This document shows positions 31,324-40,376 of a stretch of DNA of 64,000 nt, piece by piece. Origin of the DNA: Botrimarina mediterranea (GTDB taxonomy: Bacteria; Planctomycetota; Planctomycetia; Pirellulales; Lacipirellulaceae). The stretch spans positions 310,001-374,000 of the forward strand of contig NZ_CP036349.1 in the NCBI RefSeq assembly GCF_007753265.1. The letters run 5' to 3'. Position 1 is the stretch's first letter; every line of letters starts with the position of its first letter. The position numbers were made by a program, and so were the translations under genes. The notes below the pieces were generated by a model. The model did not search any database. It saw only the letters and a list, made by a program, of their open reading frames with translations, and was not told the origin of the DNA.

Positions 31324-33162
31324 TTACCGCTTGGGGCTGCGCGCGGAAAGTGCGGCCGCGACTGCCGCGAGCCCTACGGAGGACGGTTCCGGGATCGATC
31401 GCAAGGATAGACTCAGGCCAACTTTCGCGAGCGCCGCTCGCATGATCGCCACGTCGCGCAGGTCGGTGACGCCGTCGAGGTTCTGGTCCCCGAGCGACCA
31501 CGCCAGGTCGGTGTTGCCGCTGGTGGACGACCGCCACCCCTGCCGGAAGAGCTGGGCGTCGGCCTGATCGATCGCGCCGTCGAAGTTCAGGTCGCCGTAA
31601 ATGCGACGGAAGTCGAAGCCGCTGATCTCGTTCTCTCCCGCGATGATCTCGTACTCGGTCCCGTTGACGACCAGCGTGAAAGGCGAGTCCGAGGTGACGA
31701 CCACGTTCCCCTCGCCGTCGCTGACGAGGTCCGCGGTGACGTCGCCGATGTGGAGCCCTTCGATGCCCAGCCTGCCCGGCCGCTCGAGACGCCACGTGAC
31801 CGTGTTGCTCGTCGCGTCCACGTCGAAGCCCAGGACGTTCTCGACGAACAGCGAGATCGGCCCCAGCGCCGACCACCCCGTGAAGTTCGGGCGGCTGATG
31901 TTGTTCGGCCCCGTCGCGGGGCGGGCCTCGTCGGGGTCGTAGACCTCCCAGATCGACGCGCCGTGCTCCGGGTCGTCGTACTCGGTCCAGGTCTTGTACA
32001 TGTGCTGGATCAGGTTGTAAGCGGTCTCGTCGGCCTCGCCGAACCGCTCGTACTTCTCCAAAGCCTTGACCCCCATGTAAGCGGTGGGGAGCCAAACGCC
32101 TCCCCGCCAGTAGTCGCCGTCGGGGTCGTAGTCCTGATCGTTGCGTGCGACCGACGGCCAGGGGACGGCGCCGCCGAGCTGGTTCGGGTCGTTCACCATC
32201 TCGGCCATCCGCGCGACCTGCTCGTCGCTCGCCATCTCGGCGAGCACTGGCCAGAACGACGCCGGCGTCTTCACCCGCATCGGCTCGAGCGTGTTGACAT
32301 TGATGTCGTAGTAGGTCCCGTCCTCTTCGTCCCAGTAGTGCGTGTTGACGACGTCCTTGATCTCGTTGTAGGTGTTCATCCACTGGGCCGACTCGGCGTT
32401 GTTGCCGAGCGCCTCGTGCAGCCGGGCGATGCTCAGCGCGCTGAGCCCTTGCTGGGCGATGGCGTCCACCCAAAGCATGTCGCCTTTCTCGTTGCGGCCG
32501 CGCGGCGTGTTGTCCATGCCGCTGTAGTTGCCGATGTTCCCCCAGTGGTAGCCGAGCAGGTTGCCCTGGGAGTCGTTGACCCGCTCGTTGTGCGTCCAGC
32601 GGAGCGAGTTGGTGTTCTCATTGCCGGGGACCTTGGTCCCAACCGGCACGGTGTCGAACCACTCGAAGTGCTTCTGCAAGTACTGATCTTCGTTGATCAG
32701 CTCGCTGATGTGGGCCGTGTTCTTCTGCGCCTTGTAGTTCTCCCACTCGGTCCACGCGTAGAGCGGTGGGTTGTCCGGGTGGCCGTTGACGAGCGGGAAG
32801 CTGTCGAAGTCGTCGTGGATCGGCTGGTAGAAGTTCTGCAGGCTCTCGATACCGGGGAAGCTCTGTGGCGCGTACTTCGTAAACAGCGACATAAACGCGG
32901 TGTCCCACGGCCAGATGATGTTGGCGCTGTGGGCCTCGTCCATGTAGGGCGACTGCGGGAGCCTTGGGTCGACGACGACGTGGTCGGCCGCCCCTTCCCA
33001 GGCGCGCCAGTAGAAGTCCACCAGCCCCGGCTGCGCGTCGTAGATGGGCTTGGGGACCTCGTCGCGCCAGGCCTCGCCCTGCGCGAGGCACGGCAGCGGC
33101 GCCGCAACGGCGGCGACGCCGATCGCCAGCGCCCGAATCGATCGAAAGATTGTCTTCATCAT
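31324..33162 (-). CDS. MGH1-like glycoside hydrolase with dockerin repeats and PEP-CTERM
   Basis: 612 residues. A signal peptide (IRALAIGVAAVAAPLPCLAQ) is followed by an (alpha/alpha)6 domain resembling trehalase/GH63 (MGH1-like). Markers are ANIIWPWDTAFMSLFTKYAP, NPPLYAWTEWENY, GDMLWVDAIAQQGLSALSIA, YWRGGVWLPTAYMGVKAL and NFTGWSALGP. A small beta domain, two dockerin-like EF-hands (GDLNFDGAIDQADAQLFRQG, GDQNLDGVTDLRDVAIMRAA) and SIPEPSSVGLAAVAAAL complete it. It is the last gene of the leftward surface block and probably a wall-anchored alpha-glycosidase of unknown specificity. Confidence 0.88.
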   Translation of the reverse strand: MMKTIFRSIRALAIGVAAVAAPLPCLAQGEAWRDEVPKPIYDAQPGLVDFYWRAWEGAADHVVVDPRLPQSPYMDEAHSANIIWPWDTAFMSLFTKYAPQSFPGIESLQNFYQPIHDDFDSFPLVNGHPDNPPLYAWTEWENYKAQKNTAHISELINEDQYLQKHFEWFDTVPVGTKVPGNENTNSLRWTHNERVNDSQGNLLGYHWGNIGNYSGMDNTPRGRNEKGDMLWVDAIAQQGLSALSIARLHEALGNNAESAQWMNTYNEIKDVVNTHYWDEEDGTYYDINVNTLEPMRVKTPASFWPVLAEMASDEQVARMAEMVNDPNQLGGAVPWPSVARNDQDYDPDGDYWRGGVWLPTAYMGVKALEKYERFGEADETAYNLIQHMYKTWTEYDDPEHGASIWEVYDPDEARPATGPNNISRPNFTGWSALGPISLFVENVLGFDVDATSNTVTWRLERPGRLGIEGLHIGDVTADLVSDGEGNVVVTSDSPFTLVVNGTEYEIIAGENEISGFDFRRIYGDLNFDGAIDQADAQLFRQGWRSSTSGNTDLAWSLGDQNLDGVTDLRDVAIMRAALAKVGLSLSLRSIPEPSSVGLAAVAAALSARSPKR

Positions 33163-33173
33163 GTTGTAGAGCT

Positions 33174-35444
33174 TCAGTGTTCCGTTGAAAGCACGCGTCG
33201 CTGGTCCGCTCGGAGCGCCAGCACGCCGACCGACGCGCCGATCGCGATGGCCGCCGCCGAGGGTTCGGGCACGACCGTCGCGGAGCTGGCCGCGGCGGTC
33301 GATGCGCTGGCGCCGTAGTTCTGCGCCCAGGTCAGGTAGTCTTGCTGGCCAATCGATCCCGTGTGCCCGGGCGCTCGGCTGCCCGGCGCGAACGCCGTCG
33401 GCGAGCCGCCCAGATTGTCACGGTAGACCGTGTAGTCGGCGCTGTTCACGACGTCGTCGCCGTTGAAGTCCCCGAGCGGCGCGTCGAGGCTCTCGTAGAC
33501 GACCGGCACTTCGACGAGCCCCTTGTCGGCGTCGTGGTAGGTGAAGTGCAAGTCATGGGCGTCGACCTCGGCGTCGTACAACTTGCCGAGCGTGACCCGG
33601 GTCCCGGCGGCGATCGTCGAGTTCCCTTGCAGGAAGGCCTCGCCGACGAACGACGCGTCGCCGCCGTCGAACTCTTCCCAGCCGTCGCCGGTCGGCGGCG
33701 TCTGCGGGTCGCCCTGCTGTTCGAAGTCTTGCTCTTGCAGGCTGCGCCAGTTGGCCTTGCTCAGCGACGAGCCGTCGCTGGTGATCTCGTAGAAGTCGAT
33801 GTCGATGTCGACCGTGCTGCGGTTCTGCAGCCGCACCACGCCCCGCGCCCGATCCACGACGAGCTCGAGCTCCGGCGCGGGGGTGAGGGTCGGCGGCGCC
33901 GTGGCGAGGCGGACCTCGTCAATGCTATAGGCGTTCGTTCCCGCGAAGTTCGCGATCCCGATGCGGTCGAACGCGAAGCCGGTGAACAGGTCGAGCGTCG
34001 CGTCGCCCGGCCCCGTCAGGTCGTCGCGGTCGTTGGGGTTGAAGAAGATGTTGGCCGTGTCGGCGTTGAGATCGAACCGCACGACGAACAGGTTTGTGTC
34101 CGTGTTGAAGTCGCCCAGCCGCGCCTCGTCCCCGCCGCCGCCGCCGACGCTGCCCCGGCTGCGGGCGTAGAAGGCGTTCTCGGAGCCGCCGTTGGGATTG
34201 CCGTCGTCGTTGCGTAGCAAGCCGATTTGGAAGACGCGGAACGGATCGGCGTCGCCGCCCATTTGAAGCTCGAGCGCGGAGTAAGGGTCACCGTTCGCCG
34301 TGCTGTTGCTCGAGAGGTAGCTGAGGTACGCCACGCCCGAGTTGTAGGTCTGCGGCAGGTTGCGTTGAAAGCGCGAGCCGTCGCCGAGGCTTGTCGCGGC
34401 GATGCCGACTTCACTCGCCAGTGTCGGGTAATCGAGTCCCGGACCGGCAAGGGTCCAATCGGCCCCGGAGCGCGAGAAGTTGTTCCGCCACGCGCCGCCC
34501 CAGCCGCTGCCGCCGTTGCGACCGGCGAGCCCGCCGGTGCTGTAGTGGAACGACTCGACGGTTTGCGCCTGAACGATGGTTGGCGCTAGGACCGCGACGA
34601 TGCAGAGGCTGGGCGTGATGACGCGCGCCCCGTGCCGCCGCAAGTTCCAACGAACGCGACGGCGGAACGCCAACGCCAGAGCCGCGCACGCCGCGACGCC
34701 AAGCGTGGAAGGCTCCGGCACGCTTGTCAGCGTCGCCAGCGACCCGGCGCCATGCTCGGCTTCGTAGCTGTTTTTAAAGAGGACAAAGTCGCGGGCGTCG
34801 GTTTTGCCGTCGCCGTTCATGTCGCCGTGGGCGTGGGCCTCGACCTGGTTGAAGGCGCCCAAGTCGCTGCGGTAAGCGTTGCGGAAGGCGCGCCAGTCGG
34901 CGGCGTCAACGGCGCCGTCGCCATCGAGGTCGCCGGGCGCGACGGGGTCGCCGAGATACGTCACCGCGATCGGCAAGACCTCGCCGCTGTTGAGCAGGAG
35001 CTCGGCGCGGACGTCCTCGTAAGGGCTGCGTAGCCACGGCGTCCCCAAGTCGATTGTCACACCGCCCGGACCAAAGACGCCGCCGTCGCCGCCGCCGAGC
35101 TCGGCCTCGCTGAGGTCGTGAGGCCCCCCCTGCGAGAGCACGGACCAGTGGTCGTCGCTGTCGATCGATCCATCGCCGTCGGCGTCGTAGGCGCCGGCCA
35201 CGGGGGTCCACGCCGCCGGCGCAAACGAGCCCGCGTCCGACGTCAGGGAGTACCCCGCGATCGGCAGGCTCTCGGTCGAGTTGTTGGCGAGGAGAACCCC
35301 GCCTGTCGCGCGGTTGACGAGCAACTCGACGTCGTCGCCCACCGCTTCACTGCCTACCGCTACGAATCCGCTCGCAACGCAGCACGCCAACGCCGCCGTC
35401 AATCGAGTCGCAACGCCGCGCCGTTCAAATCGTAAATCGCTCAA
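33174..35444 (-). CDS. Two PEP-CTERM/dockerin proteins fused in one frame
   Basis: 756 residues from a TTG. The first part has a signal-like N-terminus, a lamin-tail-like beta domain, dockerin-like repeats (GDLDGDGAVDAADWRAFRNA, GDMNGDGKTDARDFVLFKNS) and a complete PEP-CTERM (SVPEPSTLGVAACAALALAF plus RRRVR) at 241-265. A second signal peptide (ITPSLCIVAVLAPTIVQAQ) follows at about 276-295. Then come another secreted domain, a dockerin-like repeat (GDFNGDDVVNSADYTVYRDN) and a terminal PEP-CTERM (VVPEPSAAAIAIGASVGVLA). This looks like two adjacent genes joined by loss of a stop, or by a sequencing error. Confidence 0.75.
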   Translation of the reverse strand: MSDLRFERRGVATRLTAALACCVASGFVAVGSEAVGDDVELLVNRATGGVLLANNSTESLPIAGYSLTSDAGSFAPAAWTPVAGAYDADGDGSIDSDDHWSVLSQGGPHDLSEAELGGGDGGVFGPGGVTIDLGTPWLRSPYEDVRAELLLNSGEVLPIAVTYLGDPVAPGDLDGDGAVDAADWRAFRNAYRSDLGAFNQVEAHAHGDMNGDGKTDARDFVLFKNSYEAEHGAGSLATLTSVPEPSTLGVAACAALALAFRRRVRWNLRRHGARVITPSLCIVAVLAPTIVQAQTVESFHYSTGGLAGRNGGSGWGGAWRNNFSRSGADWTLAGPGLDYPTLASEVGIAATSLGDGSRFQRNLPQTYNSGVAYLSYLSSNSTANGDPYSALELQMGGDADPFRVFQIGLLRNDDGNPNGGSENAFYARSRGSVGGGGGDEARLGDFNTDTNLFVVRFDLNADTANIFFNPNDRDDLTGPGDATLDLFTGFAFDRIGIANFAGTNAYSIDEVRLATAPPTLTPAPELELVVDRARGVVRLQNRSTVDIDIDFYEITSDGSSLSKANWRSLQEQDFEQQGDPQTPPTGDGWEEFDGGDASFVGEAFLQGNSTIAAGTRVTLGKLYDAEVDAHDLHFTYHDADKGLVEVPVVYESLDAPLGDFNGDDVVNSADYTVYRDNLGGSPTAFAPGSRAPGHTGSIGQQDYLTWAQNYGASASTAAASSATVVPEPSAAAIAIGASVGVLALRADQRRVLSTEH

Positions 35445-35566
35445 AGAAGTAACGCGTCGTCGCGCCCCCGCTCTCGGTTGCCTGCAAGTTCCCTGTCCTC
35501 CTACGCATGGCCGATCCGACCTTCGAACCTTCCTCCCTGCCGCTCAGCCCGCCTCGCTCAGCCCGC

Positions 35567-36697
35567 TTAGCTCCGCCGCTTGCCGAGGCCCGCGAGCGCG
35601 AGCCCCACGGCGAGCGACGTCATTGTCGTCGGCTCGGGCGTGGCGACAGCGAAGCTCGAACCAGACGAGGCGCCGTAGTTGGCCGTCCAGACGCCGTAGT
35701 CGGCCTGGTCGATGACGCCATCGCCGTTGCCGTCGGCGCGGAGGTCGCTCGTCGAGTCGAGCGTGTCACGCCAGACCGTGTAGTCCGCCGCGTTGACCGA
35801 GCCGTCGCCGTTGTAGTCGCCGTGGAGGCCGACATAACGCACCTCGCCGGCGAAGCCGTCGCCGGCCGTGTCGGAAGTCAGCAAGAACGAGAAGTCGAGG
35901 TCGCGGAGCCCCCCGACCGTGTAGGCCGAACCGAGGTCGTAGCTCGCCCCCGCGGCGATCGTCAGCGGCGCCAGCGGAGCGCCGGGGCTGCTGCTCGTGT
36001 CGAGCCGCGAGACCTCGGCCAACGCGTTCGCCGTGCCGACGTTCTGTTCCCAGTTGGCGACCGTGTCACGCAGGCCGTTCCAGCTCGGGTCGAGCGAGCC
36101 CGCGGCCGAGCTGATGATGTAGGCCTCGATCTCGACGGCGATCGCTGACTCGTTGGTCAGCGTCACGGCGCCCGTGCCGAAATCGACGTCGAGCACCAAG
36201 TTGTTGAAGCGGGCGTTCTCGTAGTTCACAGCGCCCACCTCGACCGCCGAGTTGTTGAGCGCGTCGGTGTAGCGGAACGACACGTCGCGGTACTCGTTCC
36301 CGAAGCCGGCCGCGGTCTGCGCCGAGGCGATCCGTGACGCGTTGGTGGTGAACGAGGCGCCGAGGCTGCGCGAGCCGCCGGGACCGAGGCTGAGGACGCT
36401 GTTGGGGTTGGTCTCCAGCAGCAGCTCGCTGCTGGGGGAGTTGGTGGCTTGCCAGCCGTCGCCCACGGCCGTTTCCAGAGGCGCCCAACCGGCCGGGTTG
36501 AGCAGCCCGTCGTTCGCCGCGCTGCTTTGCAGCGAGGCGAGGTCGTAGCCGTTCAGTTCGACCGTCTCGGTGTCGCTCGTGTTGACGACCCGGACGAGGC
36601 CCGTGGCTTGATCGATATTCAGCGCCAGCTGCGCGGAGACCGGCGCCGCCAGGGACGTCAGGGCCGCCGTCGCGAAGAGGAGTGCGTGCTTGTTCAT
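35567..36697 (-). CDS. PEP-CTERM protein with dockerin repeats
   Basis: 376 residues. A signal peptide (ALLFATAALTSLAAPVSAQ) precedes two related beta domains starting LALNIDQATGLVRVVN and NLVLDVDFGTGAVTLTN, each about 120 residues. Two dockerin-like EF-hands (GDYNGDGSVNAADYTVWRDT, GNGDGVIDQADYGVWTANYG) and TPEPTTMTSLAVGLALAGLG plus KRRS form the C-terminus. The internal domains resemble those of the fused neighbour at 33-35 kb. Role unknown; probably a cell-surface structural or binding protein. Confidence 0.85.
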   Translation of the reverse strand: MNKHALLFATAALTSLAAPVSAQLALNIDQATGLVRVVNTSDTETVELNGYDLASLQSSAANDGLLNPAGWAPLETAVGDGWQATNSPSSELLLETNPNSVLSLGPGGSRSLGASFTTNASRIASAQTAAGFGNEYRDVSFRYTDALNNSAVEVGAVNYENARFNNLVLDVDFGTGAVTLTNESAIAVEIEAYIISSAAGSLDPSWNGLRDTVANWEQNVGTANALAEVSRLDTSSSPGAPLAPLTIAAGASYDLGSAYTVGGLRDLDFSFLLTSDTAGDGFAGEVRYVGLHGDYNGDGSVNAADYTVWRDTLDSTSDLRADGNGDGVIDQADYGVWTANYGASSGSSFAVATPEPTTMTSLAVGLALAGLGKRRS

Positions 36698-36780
36698 TGG
36701 AGATATCTCAAGAGGTAGGCATGAGATGCGGGGGTGGATTGGTAACCGCTCAGCTGTGTCGCGCGGCCGGGCCGCGCTGG

Positions 36781-37776
36781 TCAGCCAGCGCGACGGGAGC
36801 GGGTCGCGGCGCCGACGACCGCCAGGCCGGCGACGAGCAACGCGGCCGGCTCGGGAACGGCGCTGGTAGCGCCGTCGGTGCGGTTCTGTTGCCAGACGCT
36901 GAAGTCCTTGAGGTCGATCACGCCGTCGCCGAACACATCGCCGAGTGAACCGGGCGTCACCGCGGGGCCGCCGATGCGGCTGGCGATCTCGTTGTAGTCG
37001 GCGATGTTGACTTGGCCGTCGCCGTTGGTGTCGCCCGTCACGCCGCCGGCCTCTTGATAGCCGACGCCGTCGTACCAGACGCGATTCCCCGCGGTGAGAT
37101 TGCGGATGTAGATATCGATCTGGCCGCTCCCCGGCGCGACGGCTGTGCCGACACGGGCAGAGAGGAGGTCGAGGTCGGAGGGGACGCCGTTGGTGCGGGT
37201 TTGGTCGTTGCTAAAACCCGGGTTCAGGTCGTTCGTATAGAACACGCCGGGATTCGAGGCGACGTACTCATTGGTCGTGTTGATGTCGTCGTAGTTGCTA
37301 AATGGCAACTCCGCCGCTTCGTAGACCGGACCGGTCGCGTTGTTGAGATCAGCGACGCTGTAGTTGGTGAACGCCGAGTCCGCGGCCCCGGGGCCCTGTA
37401 GCGAAGCATCGAGGTACCAGTTGCCGGTCCCGCCGGCGCCTTCCCAGAAGAAGGCGTAGAAGTTGTACTCCACGCCCGGCGTGAGTCCCGTGATGGTCGT
37501 GACCAGCTCGGTCGGATCGACGCCGTTGGAGCTCATGAACTGGTAGACATCGCCGCCGACGCCGTTGTCACGCACGACCCAATCGTCGAACCCGGCGCCG
37601 AAGAGCTGCGCCGTGTTGCCGGTCGATCGGTCGGTCTGTTCGCCGGGGGTGAGGATCGGTCCCAGCGAGTCGGCGTCCACGTAGGTCACCGGCTTCTGGG
37701 CCAGCGCCGTCGCGCAGGCCGTCGACGCCATGACCGCGACGGCGACGTTCCTTAAAGACAAGGGTCCAAGAGACAT
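36781..37776 (-). CDS. PEP-CTERM protein with dockerin repeats
   Basis: 331 residues with a clear AGGAG ribosome binding site 8-9 nt before the ATG. A signal peptide (VAVAVMASTACATALAQ) is followed by a beta-sandwich domain (about 30-240: ELVTTITGLTPGVEYNFYAF, NRVWYDGVGYQE). Two dockerin-like repeats (GDTNGDGQVNIADYNEIASR, GDVFGDGVIDLKDFSVWQQN) and AVPEPAALLVAGLAVVGAAT plus RSRR form the end. Ligand unknown. Confidence 0.85.
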   Translation of the reverse strand: MSLGPLSLRNVAVAVMASTACATALAQKPVTYVDADSLGPILTPGEQTDRSTGNTAQLFGAGFDDWVVRDNGVGGDVYQFMSSNGVDPTELVTTITGLTPGVEYNFYAFFWEGAGGTGNWYLDASLQGPGAADSAFTNYSVADLNNATGPVYEAAELPFSNYDDINTTNEYVASNPGVFYTNDLNPGFSNDQTRTNGVPSDLDLLSARVGTAVAPGSGQIDIYIRNLTAGNRVWYDGVGYQEAGGVTGDTNGDGQVNIADYNEIASRIGGPAVTPGSLGDVFGDGVIDLKDFSVWQQNRTDGATSAVPEPAALLVAGLAVVGAATRSRRAG

Positions 37777-37832
37777 TGGTGAATACTCCTTGCGACCGCC
37801 CTGCGGCGGATCGGGTGGTTGGTGAAATGATC

Positions 37833-38900
37833 TCAGCGGGCGCGACGCAGCCCGAACATCGCGCCGGCCACCGCGAAGGCGGCCGATAGCAGCGACGCCG
37901 GCTCGGGAACCGCTTGGCTCATGCCGAGGGCGAACACCGTCGGGTAGTTCTGCTGGAAGAACCGCAGGTCACGGAAATCGACAGCGCCATCTTCGCCGGC
38001 GATGTCGACGCCGAGCCCCGCTTGCAGGCCGGTGTAACCAAGGCTGTTGCGGACGTTGTTGAAGTCCGTGACGTCAACAACGCCGTCGCCGTTGGTGTCG
38101 CCATCGACGATGGGCGGCAGGTCGTTGAGCGTGCTGCCCGGGCTCGAAAAGAGGGCCGCCACTTCACGGACATTCAAAGCCGCGGAGTAGATTTGCACGT
38201 CGTCGACCGTCCCGGCGAGCCCATCGACCGGGGACGAGCGCCCCAGCCGGCCGATCTCGAAATTGTTCAACGTCGGCAACTGAGCGAAGAAGGACCCCGT
38301 CGCCGCGTCGGCGAGCATGCCATCGACATAGTAGCTGCCGGTCGATGTGGCGTAGTCGATGCTCAGGGCGATGTGATGGAACTCGCCATCGGTAATGACC
38401 GGCCCTCCACCGACATCGCCGACGTTGGTGTTCGTGGCCTTCCGGCTACGGCCGTAGCCCGTGCCAGCGGGTGCGAACTGGCCGTTGCCGAGAACGCCCG
38501 AGTCGATGTAATCGTTGCTCAGGGTGTTGTTGCCCATGAAGACCGCGACGTTGCGGTTGCCGGTATCGACGCTCTGCACCCAGTACGAGAGGGTGAGTTG
38601 ATTGCTGGCGACGATCGGCGCGAAAACGCCCTGGGCGTCCGCCATATCGACGATGTCCGCCTGCGCGGCGCCGCCGCTAAAGGTGAACGCCGACCCCGCG
38701 ACGCCCGTCGCGCTGAGGGTCACGTTCGCTCCAATCGCGCCGTCGTTGCCGCTGGCCACGACCTCGTTGACGGCCGTCGAACCGGAGGCCTCGTCGAAGC
38801 GGTAGTGAGCGACGAGGTCCGCCTGGCAGCACGTCGCCGCCGTGAGACACGCCAAAGCCGCGAGGCCTCGGCGTGGCAAGTTGTATTCACTCCATGTCAT
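37833..38900 (-). CDS. LamG-domain PEP-CTERM protein (copy 1)
   Basis: 355 residues from an ATG with GGAG 8 nt upstream; an in-frame GTG eight codons earlier is less likely. A signal peptide (RGLAALACLTAATCCQA) precedes a LamG/concanavalin-like domain (about 30-230: LVAHYRFDEASGSTAVNEVV, NQLTLSYWVQSVDTGNRNVA, FEIGRLGRSSPVDGLAGTVD). A dockerin-like segment (GDTNGDGVVDVTDFNNVRNS) and AVPEPASLLSAAFAVAGAMF follow. It is a close paralogue of the next gene, which lacks the dockerin part. LamG domains typically bind glycans. Confidence 0.88.
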   Translation of the reverse strand: MTWSEYNLPRRGLAALACLTAATCCQADLVAHYRFDEASGSTAVNEVVASGNDGAIGANVTLSATGVAGSAFTFSGGAAQADIVDMADAQGVFAPIVASNQLTLSYWVQSVDTGNRNVAVFMGNNTLSNDYIDSGVLGNGQFAPAGTGYGRSRKATNTNVGDVGGGPVITDGEFHHIALSIDYATSTGSYYVDGMLADAATGSFFAQLPTLNNFEIGRLGRSSPVDGLAGTVDDVQIYSAALNVREVAALFSSPGSTLNDLPPIVDGDTNGDGVVDVTDFNNVRNSLGYTGLQAGLGVDIAGEDGAVDFRDLRFFQQNYPTVFALGMSQAVPEPASLLSAAFAVAGAMFGLRRAR

Positions 38901-38945
38901 CAGAGTAGCTCCAAGGATGGTCACGCTTGTGAGTGATGATGGGGC

Positions 38946-39791
38946 CTAGCACGCCGCGAGTCGGCGCTTGCGAAGCGAGAGCAGACCGGCGCCGGCGACG
39001 ATCATGCCGAGGGTGGTTGGCTCGGGGAGCGCAACGCCCGGGTTGGCGTACAAGGCGCTGATCTGCGCGGGGCCGAGCACCACGTCGTAGATCTGCAGGT
39101 CATCGACCGTGCCCGCCAGGCCGTCGACCGGGGACGAGCGTCCCAACCGACCGACTTCCAAGTTGTTCAGCGTCGGCAGGGCTGCGAAGAACGAGCCGGT
39201 CTCCGTGTCGACCAGCGCGCCATCGACGTAGAAGGACCCGGTCGAGGTCGTGTAGTCGATCGCGAACGCCACGTGGTGGAAGCTGCCGTCGTTGACAACG
39301 GGGCCGCCGCCGATGTCGCCGACGTTGGTGTTCGTGGCTTTCCGGCTACGGCCGTAGGTCGAGCCAGCCGGTGCGAACTGGTTGTTGCCGAGAACGCCCG
39401 AGTCGATGTAGTCGTTGCTGGCGGTGTTGTTGCCCATGAAGACCGCGACGTTGCGGTTGCCGGTGTCCATGCTCTGCACCCAGTACGAGAGGGTGAACTG
39501 ATTGCTGGCGACGATCGGCGCGAAGACGCCCTGGGCGTCGGCCATATCGACGATGTCCGCCTGTGCGGCGCCGCCGCTGAACGTGTAGGCCGTCCCAGCG
39601 ACGCCGGCGGCGCCGAGCGTCACGTTGGCGCCGACGGCGCCGTCGCCGGTGGCGACTTGGTTAACGGCCGTGCCGCCAGAAGTTTCATCGAAGGGGTAGT
39701 GGGCGATCAGCGCTGCCTGCGCTGAAGTGCCGGCGACGAGCATCGCGGCGGCCAGCAGTCGTGTGAGTCGTTGCGGGTTCATGTGGTGCAT
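38946..39791 (-). CDS. LamG-domain PEP-CTERM protein (copy 2)
   Basis: 281 residues; GAGGT stands 7 nt before the ATG at 39789-39791. A signal peptide (RLLAAAMLVAGTSAQA) is followed by the same LamG domain as copy 1, with long identical stretches (FSGGAAQADIVDMADAQGVF, SRKATNTNVGD, GRLGRSSPVDGLAGTVDD), then ALPEPTTLGMIVAGAGLLSL plus RKRR. It has no dockerin segment. The pair looks like a recent tandem duplication followed by gain or loss of the dockerin module. Confidence 0.88.
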   Translation of the reverse strand: MHHMNPQRLTRLLAAAMLVAGTSAQAALIAHYPFDETSGGTAVNQVATGDGAVGANVTLGAAGVAGTAYTFSGGAAQADIVDMADAQGVFAPIVASNQFTLSYWVQSMDTGNRNVAVFMGNNTASNDYIDSGVLGNNQFAPAGSTYGRSRKATNTNVGDIGGGPVVNDGSFHHVAFAIDYTTSTGSFYVDGALVDTETGSFFAALPTLNNLEVGRLGRSSPVDGLAGTVDDLQIYDVVLGPAQISALYANPGVALPEPTTLGMIVAGAGLLSLRKRRLAAC

Positions 39792-39929
39792 CGTTCAACC
39801 TCGGGCGCATTAGCGGGTGTGGAAAAGAAGAGAATAGAGAAAAGCAAGTGAGGAGTGGTCGCCCCGTGGGCGGACCGTAGGCCACCCAACAGCCATGGGT
39901 GGGCTGTTGGTCGTTAAAGGAAACGGGAT

Positions 39930-40376
39930 TCAACCGTTCGTTTCGATGTAGGGCTTTCCGTTGCCCCAAGTGAGTTCCAACTTGAGGTCGTCGGTGGGGC
40001 CAGTGATGTCGATCTCGATCCCCGACGAGTTGGGGTCGGCGTATTTTTCGGGCGCGTGCCACTTCGTTTGGGTTTCGCTGAGCGACTCCCGCGCCATGAC
40101 GGCGACGCGATTCGGGCCACGCAACGTCCCGTCACCGGGTTCGTAAGAGGCGAGTGTGAATCGTCCCTCGGCGTCGATCTGGCCCGACGCGCTGCGGCCT
40201 TTCGGGGGCGTGAACGTCACGAAGCCGTGCTGCACCGGCGCGCCGTCGATGAGGACCACGCCAGAGACGGGCACTCGCTGCGGCCGTCCGTCGCCACACC
40301 CCGAGGCAAACGCGAAGGATGCGACCAACAGTCCCGAGACGGCAATCCGACCAATGTTCTTGACGCGATCAATCAT
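39930..40376 (-). CDS. Small planctomycete lipoprotein with carboxypeptidase-regulatory-like fold
   Basis: 148 residues from MIDRVKNIGRIAVSGLL. The lipobox ASGC gives a lipidated cysteine near 27. A transthyretin/carboxypeptidase-regulatory-like beta domain follows (VPVSGVVLIDGAPVQHGFVT, GQIDAEGRFTLASYEPGDG, GPNRVAVMA). Such lipoproteins commonly sit directly after DUF1559 genes in planctomycetes, as here, where its start overlaps the DUF1559 stop by 8 bp. Function unknown. Confidence 0.85.
   Translation of the reverse strand: MIDRVKNIGRIAVSGLLVASFAFASGCGDGRPQRVPVSGVVLIDGAPVQHGFVTFTPPKGRSASGQIDAEGRFTLASYEPGDGTLRGPNRVAVMARESLSETQTKWHAPEKYADPNSSGIEIDITGPTDDLKLELTWGNGKPYIETNG

Noticed and set aside
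31750-33318. Long plus-strand frame (522 codons) antisense to the MGH1-like glycosidase
   Set aside because: Antisense shadow; the minus strand shows a clear signal peptide, catalytic domain, dockerin-like repeats and PEP-CTERM.
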